Shown in pieces: positions 1 to 5,416 of a stretch of 5,416 bases of DNA. The first letter of the stretch is position 1. Each line of letters begins with the position of its first letter. The notes under the pieces are model-generated. The model saw only the letters and a program-made list of their open reading frames with translations, was not told the DNA's origin and did not search any database. The translations under genes and the position numbers were made by a program. Source of the DNA: Alphaproteobacteria bacterium. GTDB lineage: Bacteria > Pseudomonadota > Alphaproteobacteria > Sphingomonadales > Sphingomonadaceae. The DNA lies in NCBI GenBank assembly GCA_018828205.1, contig JAHJWA010000409.1, forward strand, positions 1 to 5,416, read 5' to 3'.

Positions 1-160
1 CCAGTTCATTGACCCAGGGGAAGATTATGCGGCTCGCGGACCGGTCGGCCCACACACCAACATTGTCAAAGGGATGACACCTGCCGTTAGATTCGCGGCT
101 CGGCCCCGCAATCGGGGGGGGCCGGGGCGGAAAGCGGCGCTCGGGGCAGGTCCCGGACAT
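1..160 (-). other. Possible 5' part of an unidentified gene running off the left edge
   Basis: On the minus strand a frame opens with ATG at 160-158 and stays open to the window edge, about 53 codons. Its first half is rich in Arg and Pro and spans a C8 run, which is not protein-like. Its last part (FDNVGVWADRSASRIIFPW, about positions 61-5) looks more like a real protein, with mostly G/C third positions. There is no good ribosome binding site: only a weak AGG lies close to the ATG. Competing frames on the plus strand are open at 2-199 (65 codons ending in TAA) and 3-77 (ending in TGA), and either could be the 3' end of a gene entering from the left. I recognise none of these products. The sequence left of the window is needed to choose between them. 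Confidence 0.2.
101..124. repeat. GC-rich inverted repeat with G8 tract
   Basis: CGGCCCC at 101-107 is complementary to GGGGCCG at 118-124, a 7-bp arm pair around a 10-nt loop. A nested alternative pairs CCCCG (104-108) with CGGGG (113-117) around a CAAT tetraloop. An unbroken run of eight G lies at 114-121. There is no T-run on either side, so this is not a canonical Rho-independent terminator. It lies in the gene-poor stretch downstream of the M1 peptidase gene and could act as an mRNA 3'-end structure. Confidence 0.4.
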
Positions 161-221
161 CGCCTAGTCGCAGCGGCAGAAACCGTATGGCGCCACTAAG
201 GTTGCAGTCCCCCTGCTGCTG

Positions 222-242
222 CGACGGGCTCGGTCCCTGTCG
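222..242 (-). terminator. Small hairpin just after the M1 peptidase stop codon (weak terminator candidate)
   Basis: Read on the minus strand, the sequence starting one base after the TGA stop can fold as CGAC-A-GGG / CCC-GTCG around a 6-nt loop, giving seven pairs with one bulged A. No U-tract follows; the next bases are CAGCAGCAGGGGG. It may slow RNA decay or assist termination, but it is not a standard intrinsic terminator. Confidence 0.25.
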
Positions 243-243
243 C

Positions 244-2136
244 TCAGCCCTCGACCCCCAGGACCTGATCGACCTTGCCGCGCGTGTAGGAGTGATAGGA
301 GGGCCGCGTGCGGTCATAGATGCGGCGGGCGATCGAAAAGCCCCATTCGCCCTCATCCACGAGCGCTCTGAACAAGGGCTCGACGAACTTGTTGCGTCCC
401 ACGGTGGAGAGAAAAGCCTCCGCCTGAGCTACCGCGGGATCGTAGCGATTGCGCAGCGCTGCCTCCAGCCACAGGAACTTGATCTCGTTGTTGCCCGTGG
501 TCGACAGATCGAGGGTCCGGTCGAGCTGCGCCAGTTCCTCGGCCGACAGCGCTTCGGGCAGGCTGCGCAGGAACCGCATCTGCTCGGCCGCGCTCCAGCC
601 CTGCCACGCTCGTGCATCGAGGGTGCGATCGGCTGCATAGGCGCGGGCCGCTGCATCGACTGTGGCGAAGGCGTCCGGGCCGGGCCGCATGGCATTGGCC
701 GGAATGCCGGTTCCATAGACCCACTGGTCGAGCATCAGCCGCTGTTCCAGCGCCCGGTCGTCGCCGATGAGGTTTGCGCGCATGTCGTCCAGGAACATGG
801 CCGAGGTGGCGGGCTCGAAAGCGTGGCGGTCGAACCAGCTGCGCAGCCACGGATCGAACCGCTCGCGCCCGACGATGCTCTCCATCGTGTGCAGGAACAG
901 CGCGCCCTTGTCGTAGGTGATCGAGGAATTGTAATTCAGCGGATCGAGCGCGTCTGGGGTCCGTAGCGTTGTTTCGGGCGCTCGGGCGCCCAGCTCCTCG
1001 ACCGCTTCCATCACCCCGGCGTAGCTCAGCGCACGCTCCTGCGCGGCACGGGTTTCGCCGAACACGACCTCGGAAATGCGGTTTTCGAGGTAGGAGGTCA
1101 CGCCCTCGTTCAGCCAGCCATCGCGCCAGCTGGCGTAGGTGACCAGATTGCCCGACCAGCTGTGCGCCAACTCATGCGCCACGAGCCCCGTCAAGGAGCG
1201 GTCGCCAGCGATGAAGGTCGGGGTGAGGAAGGTCATCACCGGGTTTTCCATGCCGCCATAGGGGAAGGCGGGGGGCAGCACGATCATGTCATAGCGACCC
1301 CAGCGATACGCGCCGTAGAGTTCCTCCGCGGCATCGATCATGGCTTCGGTATCGACCAGCTCGGTCGCGGCGCGATCCAACGTCGCGGGCTCGGCCCATA
1401 TGCCCGAGCGCGGACCGAGGGCGCGGAAGTCGATATCGCCTGCGGCGATGGCGATAAGATAGGGCGCCACGGGCTTATTCATCTCGAAAGTGAAGGCACG
1501 CCGGCCCCCTCCGACATCCCTCGGCTCGCCCTGCAGGATTCCCGACATCACCACGTCGAGCGGCGCCGGCGCGGTGATCCGCGCCTGCCAGGTCTGGCGG
1601 ACGCCGGGGCTGTCCTGCGTGGGGATCCAGGTGCGGTTGTTGATCGCCTGGCCCTGACTGAAGACGAAGGGGTGATCGCCGCCCGCCGTCTGCTCCGGCG
1701 CGAGCCATTGCAGCGCGTCGGCCTGCGGCGCGGAGGTGTAATCGATCATGATGCGCCGCGCGTCGCCGATCTGCACGGTGATCGGCTCGCCCTTCCCCTC
1801 GACGGCTTCGCCGATCGTGTAGGAGAGCCGACGCCCGTCCGCCGCGGTTATCGCGCCGATCTGCAGCCCCTTGGAATCGAGAATGATTTCCTCGGCTCCG
1901 GGCGCGGCGGCGATGTCCAGTGTGGCTGTGCCTCCCACCGCCTGCGCCCGGAAGTCCAGCTCGAGGTCGAGATCGACATGTGTAATGCGCGCAATCTGCG
2001 GCCTGGCGAAGGTATAGTCGTCGCGCGCCTCCACCGTGGCGAGGATCGGCGAGATCATGCGATCCGCCTTATCCGGTCCGGTCGTGGTGCAGGCGGAAGC
2101 CATGAGGCACAGGGCCGTAAGAGCCAGAACGCGCAT
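244..2136 (-). CDS. M1 family zinc aminopeptidase, leukotriene A4 hydrolase type, predicted lipoprotein
   Basis: Predicted zinc metalloaminopeptidase that removes N-terminal residues from peptides, probably anchored in the cell envelope. The 630-aa product has a hydrophobic N-terminus ending in ASAC (Cys16), a plausible though imperfect lipobox. An N-terminal beta domain carries QGQAINNR (161-168), matching the glutamine-containing substrate loop of LTA4 hydrolase. The catalytic domain has the exopeptidase motif GGMEN (294-298), the zinc site HELAH (321-325) with third ligand Glu344 (HExxH-x18-E), and the expected catalytic Tyr408 in TYDKG. The C-terminal helical domain (about 480-626) keeps R581-N-K583, the equivalent of the carboxylate-binding Arg/Lys pair. 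The length fits the family (human enzyme about 611 aa) plus a signal peptide. The ATG is preceded by GGAG with 6-nt spacing. The gene is divergent from the dehydrogenase gene. No frameshift or truncation is seen. Family assignment is very secure; physiological substrates are unknown. Confidence 0.95.
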   Translation of the reverse strand: MRVLALTALCLMASACTTTGPDKADRMISPILATVEARDDYTFARPQIARITHVDLDLELDFRAQAVGGTATLDIAAAPGAEEIILDSKGLQIGAITAADGRRLSYTIGEAVEGKGEPITVQIGDARRIMIDYTSAPQADALQWLAPEQTAGGDHPFVFSQGQAINNRTWIPTQDSPGVRQTWQARITAPAPLDVVMSGILQGEPRDVGGGRRAFTFEMNKPVAPYLIAIAAGDIDFRALGPRSGIWAEPATLDRAATELVDTEAMIDAAEELYGAYRWGRYDMIVLPPAFPYGGMENPVMTFLTPTFIAGDRSLTGLVAHELAHSWSGNLVTYASWRDGWLNEGVTSYLENRISEVVFGETRAAQERALSYAGVMEAVEELGARAPETTLRTPDALDPLNYNSSITYDKGALFLHTMESIVGRERFDPWLRSWFDRHAFEPATSAMFLDDMRANLIGDDRALEQRLMLDQWVYGTGIPANAMRPGPDAFATVDAAARAYAADRTLDARAWQGWSAAEQMRFLRSLPEALSAEELAQLDRTLDLSTTGNNEIKFLWLEAALRNRYDPAVAQAEAFLSTVGRNKFVEPLFRALVDEGEWGFSIARRIYDRTRPSYHSYTRGKVDQVLGVEG

Positions 2137-2142
2137 CGAAAT

Positions 2143-2146
2143 CTCC
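2143..2146 (-). promoter_or_regulatory. Ribosome binding site of the M1 peptidase gene
   Basis: GGAG (CTCC on the plus strand) lies six bases upstream of the ATG at 2136-2134. It supports this start, which also begins a sensible lipoprotein signal sequence. Confidence 0.7.
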
Positions 2147-2313
2147 GAAAATTGAACAGCAAGATGGTGAGCTACCCCGCCTTAGGCGCGAGTGGCCGGG
2201 CTTGTCATTCGAGTTCCGGGATTTCACCACCGTGCAGGAGCGGTCTTGCAACCTTGGAACGGTGTCGCTGCCGGGCAGTCGGCCAAGGGTGGCGAGCAGC
2301 TTTCCGAGGAATC

Positions 2314-2338
2314 GGAACCCCCAAGGCGGATCGCCGTT
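2314..2338 (+). promoter_or_regulatory. EcfG-type (general stress response sigma factor) promoter
   Basis: GGAAC at 2314-2318 is followed after exactly 16 bases by CGTT at 2335-2338. This matches the alphaproteobacterial EcfG consensus GGAAC-N16/17-CGTT at every defined base. The -10 element ends 34 bases before the chosen ATG (2373) of the dehydrogenase gene, so transcription should begin around 2344-2347 with a short leader. EcfG is normally controlled by the PhyR-NepR partner switch and activated by osmotic, oxidative or starvation stress. Promoter activity is inferred from sequence only. A second GGAAC at 2256-2260 has no CGTT at the right distance. Confidence 0.7.
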
Positions 2339-2372
2339 AGCCAACGAGACGGCCAACAATTGGATGATTGCT

Positions 2373-3695
2373 ATGCGCCTGGCTTTTCCCTTCGTATTTT
2401 GCGCAACACTCCTCCCTGCTGCTGCTAACGCGCAGGCCGGAGCCGGAAGCAGCGAGGCTGCGGCAGAAGAGGATCGCGGCCGGAAAGGAGTCGAGATCGT
2501 TGGTCATGTGCTCAAGCCCATTCCGCTCGAATGGAGTGAGGAGCGAATGGCCGAACTCGCCCTGCCGCCCGGCTTCGCAATCGACGTGTTTGCGCGCGAT
2601 GTTGGCAATGCCCGCATGATGCGCGCGACCGATGACGGTACGCTGTATGTCACTCGGCGCAAGGAAGGCGACGTGCTGATGCTGCGCGACACCGATGGGG
2701 ACGGCCGGGCCGATCAGCGCCAGGTCGCGGCCCAAAGGGAACAACTGCACGGCATCGAACTGGCCGGCGACATTGCCTATCTGGTGACCGTCAACGAAGT
2801 GCTGCGCGCCCCGCGGATGGCCGACGGCACCTTTGGCGAGCTCGAAGTACTGATCGATGATCTGCCCGCGGGCGGTCAGCATCCCAACCGCATGGTCGTC
2901 GCAGGGCCGGACGGGCAATTGTACATATCGGTGGGCTCGACCTGCAACGCCTGCGCGGAAACAAACGAAGAGAACGCGACGATCGTGACCATGGCTCCGG
3001 ATGGGAATGGACGACGGGTCTTCGCCTCGGGTCTGAGAAACACCATCGGCTATGGCTTCGAGCCATCGACCGGCGAGCTTTACGGTTTCGACCATGGGAT
3101 CGATTGGCTCGGCGACAACGAGCAGCACGAAGAGTTCAACCGCATCGCCGAGGGGGCCCGCTACGGCTGGCCCTATATCTACGCGCTGTCCCGCTTCAAT
3201 CCGCGGGATACACCGCCCGACGGCCAAAGCTTCAGCGATTACGCAATCGGCAGCGTGGAGCCGATCGGCCTGCACACCCCGCATGCAGCGCCAATGCAGA
3301 TGAGCTTTTACACCGGCGCTGCCTTTCCGGAGCAATTCCGTGGCGATGCCTTTGTCGCGATGCGCGGCTCCTGGAACCGTCAGCCGCCCTCTGGCTTCGA
3401 GGTGATGCGTGTCGATTTTCAGAACGGCAAGCCGATGGCGATCGAGCCATTCCTCACCGGGTTCCTGGTCGAATCCTCCGACAGTCCGACAGGCTGGGCG
3501 CAGATGGGCCGCCTGGCAGGGCTGGCGCAAGGCCCCGATGGTGCTCTCTACCTATCGGACGACGAAAGCGGCATTATCTATCGTATTACCTATAAGGGTG
3601 ACGCCGCCCCCTCACGTCCGCGGCCCAAGGTCACCAATGGCGAAGCTGATGCGCTGAACCTGGGGATGGTCGGCCCATCCACCTCGCGCGAATGA
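2373..3695 (+). CDS. PQQ-dependent sugar dehydrogenase-like (sorbosone dehydrogenase family) secreted beta-propeller protein
   Basis: Predicted periplasmic quinoprotein-type dehydrogenase of the glucose/sorbosone dehydrogenase family, which oxidises sugars or related aldehydes/alcohols; the substrate is not readable from sequence. The product is 440 aa from ATG 2373. It has a Sec signal peptide (1-20, cleavage after ANA), then a six-bladed-propeller-like body. Family marks are PPGFAIDVFA (65-74), a Ca-type loop DTDGDGRAD (106-114), LHGIEL (125-130, His126 in the position of the catalytic base), GGQHPNR (167-173), GPDGQLYISVGS with CNAC (178-194), GLRNTIGYGFEP (220-231, Arg222/Asn223 as in the PQQ pocket), RGSWNR (331-336), and a last blade GLAQGPDGALYLSDD (383-397). 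The frame is open back to 2202, but the upstream part overlaps the promoter and lacks a signal. ATG 2364 is an alternative start; GGA at 2362-2364 lies eight bases before 2373. PQQ use is inferred from family. Confidence 0.9.
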   Translation: MRLAFPFVFCATLLPAAANAQAGAGSSEAAAEEDRGRKGVEIVGHVLKPIPLEWSEERMAELALPPGFAIDVFARDVGNARMMRATDDGTLYVTRRKEGDVLMLRDTDGDGRADQRQVAAQREQLHGIELAGDIAYLVTVNEVLRAPRMADGTFGELEVLIDDLPAGGQHPNRMVVAGPDGQLYISVGSTCNACAETNEENATIVTMAPDGNGRRVFASGLRNTIGYGFEPSTGELYGFDHGIDWLGDNEQHEEFNRIAEGARYGWPYIYALSRFNPRDTPPDGQSFSDYAIGSVEPIGLHTPHAAPMQMSFYTGAAFPEQFRGDAFVAMRGSWNRQPPSGFEVMRVDFQNGKPMAIEPFLTGFLVESSDSPTGWAQMGRLAGLAQGPDGALYLSDDESGIIYRITYKGDAAPSRPRPKVTNGEADALNLGMVGPSTSRE

Positions 3696-3910
3696 TGCAA
3701 CCCCTTCGCGCCAAGCTCCTCTGCTCGCGTTAGGCCTCGGCTTCTCGTCGGCATTGCCCATCGAGGCGAGGGAGCAGGCCCGTTAAGGCTTGACGCTGCG
3801 CACGCCCCGCATGCGCGGCCCGTTACTTTTGCCGATCTTGGCCATTCGCCAGCGACCATTCGCGTTGCATCCTTTGTGAAACCATCACGGGTCGGGAGCG
3901 TTCGATCCAG
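3696..3910. other. Intergenic spacer with an imperfect inverted repeat, no gene seen
   Basis: This spacer separates the dehydrogenase stop from the GTG of the next gene. GCCTCG (3734-3739) pairs with CGAGGC (3762-3767). Flanking arms GCTCCTC (3715-3721) and GAGGGAGC (3768-3775) extend it with a bulge and a 12-nt left-side interruption. No T-run follows, so it is at best a weak terminator for the dehydrogenase transcript. I see no EcfG box. A TTGACG hexamer at 3790-3795 has no matching -10 at normal spacing. The promoter of the next gene is therefore not identified. Confidence 0.3.
3894..3898 (+). promoter_or_regulatory. Ribosome binding site supporting the GTG start at 3911
   Basis: GGGAG lies 12 bases before the GTG, slightly longer than ideal. 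There is no ATG, GTG or TTG in this frame between the upstream stop codon (TGA at 3791-3793) and 3911, so the GTG is the first usable start. Confidence 0.5.
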
Positions 3911-5416
3911 GTGCAAAAGCCATTGATCCTGATTACTGGCGCTGCCGGGAATCTCGGCAGAACACTCGCCGCAGCGCTCGCCGATCGCTACACGGTGGTG
4001 GGGCTCGACCTGAAAGCGGGGGGTGCCGAGTTTCCCGTTTTCGAGATCGACCTGACCGACGAAGCAAGTGTCAACGCTGCGATGGCTCGCATCCGCGCTG
4101 AATTTGGTACGAGTGTCGCCAGCGTTCTGCACCTGGCCGCTTTTTTCGACTTCAGCGGCGAGGACAAGCCGCAGTACCGTTCGGTAAACGTCGAAGGCAG
4201 CCGCAACCTCGTCCGCGCCTTGCGCGAGATGGAAGTCGAGCAATTCGTTTATTCGAGCACGATGCTGGTTCACGAGCCAGTCCGTCCGGGCGAGCGGATC
4301 GACGAGGACGCGCCGATCGAGCCCGGCTGGGCCTATCCGATTTCGAAGGCTGCGGCCGAGGCGGCGATCCGCGACGAGCGTGGCGAGATGGCTGTCGTTT
4401 TCCTCCGCCTCGCCGGGGTTTACGACACTGAGACTTCGGTGCCGACCTTCGCCCACCAGATCGCGCGCATCTACGAACGCGATCTGCAGAGCCACCTCTA
4501 TTCCGGCGATACCGATGCCGGACAGACGATGATCCACCGCGACGACATGATCGACGCCTTCGTCCGGACGATCGACCGCCGCGCCGCATTCTCCGGAGAG
4601 ACGGCGATCCTCGTCGGCGAGGAAGACGCCATCGGCTATGGCGACTTGCAGGACCGGCTCGGACAGTTGATCCACGGTGAGGAGGAATGGCCGACGATCC
4701 GCCTGCCTGCGAGCATGGCCAGCGCGGGCGCCTGGGCTCAGGACAAGGCAGAGCCCGTCATTCCCGATGCCATCGACCATGGCGAGAGGCCGTTCGTCCA
4801 GCCGTTTATGACGCGCATGGCGAGCGATCATTATGCTCTCGACACGACCCGTGCCCGCGAATTGCTCGGCTGGCGGCCGCAGCATCGTCTTGACGACGAA
4901 CTGCCGGCGATGGTCGCCGCGTTGAAGGACGATCCGGGAGCCTGGTACAAGGCGAACAAGATCACACCTCCGGAATTCGTCGAGGACGCGGAGGAGGTCG
5001 GCGAGAGCCCGGAAGGTCTGCGCGCCCGGCAGGAGACCTGGCGCCGGGCGCAGCATGCCGACACGCGCTGGGCGCATTTCATCAACATCGCGCTGGGCTG
5101 CTGGATCCTGGTACAGCCGGTGATCGTCGAGGTGGCCGAACCGCTGCTGTTCTGGTCAGAGATCGTGCTCGGCGCCGCGCTGATCCTGTTCGCCAGCCTG
5201 TCGCTCTCATGGCGCGTGACCTGGGCGCGATGGGCCTCTGCTGCCGTCGGCGCCGGCATCATGGCGGTACCAATCCTATTCTGGACCGAAAACCCAGCGG
5301 CGTTCCTTTCGGATACTCTGGTCGGTGCCTTCGTCTTCGGCCTCGCGGTCGGCACCAGGCCCGAGCCCGGGCCATCGGTGGTGGCCAGCATGACAGGGCC
5401 GGACATTCCGCCCGGA
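3911..5416 (+). CDS. NAD(P)-dependent epimerase/dehydratase (extended SDR) fused to SPW-repeat membrane domain; 3' end outside window
   Basis: The frame runs from GTG 3911 to the last base (502 codons) with no stop, so the C-terminus is missing. Residues 1 to about 340 form an extended SDR: Rossmann motif TGAAGNLG (9-16), Asp33 at the end of beta-2 (favouring NAD), HLAA (74-77), NVEGSRNL (93-100), SST (115-117), catalytic Y142-PIS-K146, RLAGVY (166-171), a HRDDMIDAF segment (209-217) typical of sugar-epimerase relatives, and ARELLGWRP (315-323). A charged linker (about 340-386) leads to four predicted transmembrane helices (about 390-409, 412-433, 439-458, 463-481). These form two repeats that each hold a mid-helix Pro (403, 454) and an S-[ED]-x-x-x-G-A segment (416-422, 467-473), resembling the SPW repeat. 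The SDR half should face the cytosol. The residues needed for redox or epimerase chemistry are present; the substrate is unknown. The coding direction is secure because motifs run throughout, whereas the 495-codon antisense frame shows none. Confidence 0.92.
   Translation, partial: MQKPLILITGAAGNLGRTLAAALADRYTVVGLDLKAGGAEFPVFEIDLTDEASVNAAMARIRAEFGTSVASVLHLAAFFDFSGEDKPQYRSVNVEGSRNLVRALREMEVEQFVYSSTMLVHEPVRPGERIDEDAPIEPGWAYPISKAAAEAAIRDERGEMAVVFLRLAGVYDTETSVPTFAHQIARIYERDLQSHLYSGDTDAGQTMIHRDDMIDAFVRTIDRRAAFSGETAILVGEEDAIGYGDLQDRLGQLIHGEEEWPTIRLPASMASAGAWAQDKAEPVIPDAIDHGERPFVQPFMTRMASDHYALDTTRARELLGWRPQHRLDDELPAMVAALKDDPGAWYKANKITPPEFVEDAEEVGESPEGLRARQETWRRAQHADTRWAHFINIALGCWILVQPVIVEVAEPLLFWSEIVLGAALILFASLSLSWRVTWARWASAAVGAGIMAVPILFWTENPAAFLSDTLVGAFVFGLAVGTRPEPGPSVVASMTGPDIPPG
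5069..5353 (+). repeat. Tandem SPW-like transmembrane repeats within the epimerase fusion gene
   Basis: Two units are visible in the translation, residues about 387-434 and 438-481 of the SDR fusion. Each has a helix with G near its start and a conserved Pro, a short loop with aromatic and acidic residues, then a second helix opening with S-[ED] and G-A. The tryptophan of the classical S-P-W motif is not kept in either copy (QPV in the first, VPI in the second), so membership is by overall pattern rather than exact motif. The repeat is at protein level; DNA identity between the copies is low. Confidence 0.6.

Noticed and set aside
1..243. tRNA or small RNA gene near the left edge
   Set aside because: No cloverleaf, no TTCGANNC-type T-arm and no CCA-end pattern could be found on either strand.
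2180..2209. Possible sigma-70 promoter for the M1 gene on the minus strand (ATGACA at 2209-2204)
   Set aside because: No acceptable -10 hexamer at 16-18 bp; the candidate bases read CCTAAG or CTAAGG.
1162..2340. 392-codon plus-strand frame opposite the M1 peptidase gene
   Set aside because: It overlaps the strongly supported peptidase and has low-complexity Arg/Gly-rich content, so it is a shadow. The 187-966 plus frame is rejected for the same reason.
2202..2372. N-terminal extension of the dehydrogenase to ATG 2202
   Set aside because: The extension would be translated across the EcfG promoter, has no domain content, and would bury the signal peptide about 57 residues inside the protein.
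2337..3530. 397-codon antisense frame across the dehydrogenase gene
   Set aside because: The sense frame has a signal peptide and propeller motifs; the antisense frame shows no motif.
3790..3795. TTGACG as a -35 element for the SDR gene
   Set aside because: The bases at normal -10 spacing are GC-rich with no TATAAT-like match.
3811..3879. 22-codon ATG frame in the spacer before the SDR gene, possible leader peptide
   Set aside because: There is no ribosome binding site and no attenuator-like structure after it. It is too short to support from sequence alone.
3590..5077. 495-codon antisense frame across the SDR gene
   Set aside because: It has no recognisable domain and a biased Arg/Gly/Ala composition, and it is fully opposed by an SDR-motif-rich sense frame. 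It is a high-GC shadow.

Overview
The window is high-GC DNA, dense with genes and full of long spurious antisense frames. It looks like chromosomal DNA from an alphaproteobacterium, possibly a sphingomonad/Erythrobacter-like organism. The clues are the GC-rich third codon positions, a textbook EcfG-type (general stress response) promoter, and the gene repertoire: a leukotriene-A4-hydrolase-type M1 peptidase lipoprotein and a sorbosone-dehydrogenase-type propeller protein. The taxonomic call is inference; no rRNA or marker gene is present.

Layout. Positions 1-243 hold no confident gene. There are short open frames running off the left edge, a GC-rich hairpin with a G8 tract, and a small hairpin just after the stop codon of the first gene. 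Positions 244-2136 (minus) encode a complete 630-aa M1 zinc aminopeptidase with a lipoprotein-like N-terminus. A 236-bp divergent intergenic region (2137-2372) follows, carrying a near-perfect EcfG promoter (GGAAC-N16-CGTT) pointing right. Positions 2373-3695 (plus) encode a secreted PQQ-type sugar/sorbosone dehydrogenase-like beta-propeller. After a 215-bp spacer, a large gene starts with GTG at 3911 (plus) and is still open at the right edge. It joins an extended-SDR NAD(P)-dependent epimerase/dehydratase domain to a hydrophobic C-terminal part with two SPW-like transmembrane repeats. It is easily missed because it has a GTG start and no stop in the window, while a 495-codon antisense frame covers most of it.

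How the genes fit together. The first two products are predicted to be exported or envelope-anchored: a peptide-trimming enzyme and a periplasmic oxidoreductase. The third is predicted to be a cytosolic nucleotide-binding enzyme tethered to the inner membrane. Only the dehydrogenase gene shows a recognisable promoter, which suggests induction by envelope, osmotic or oxidative stress through the PhyR-EcfG pathway. No mobile element, CRISPR array, tRNA or rRNA is visible. The most unusual item is the SDR-SPW membrane fusion at the right edge.
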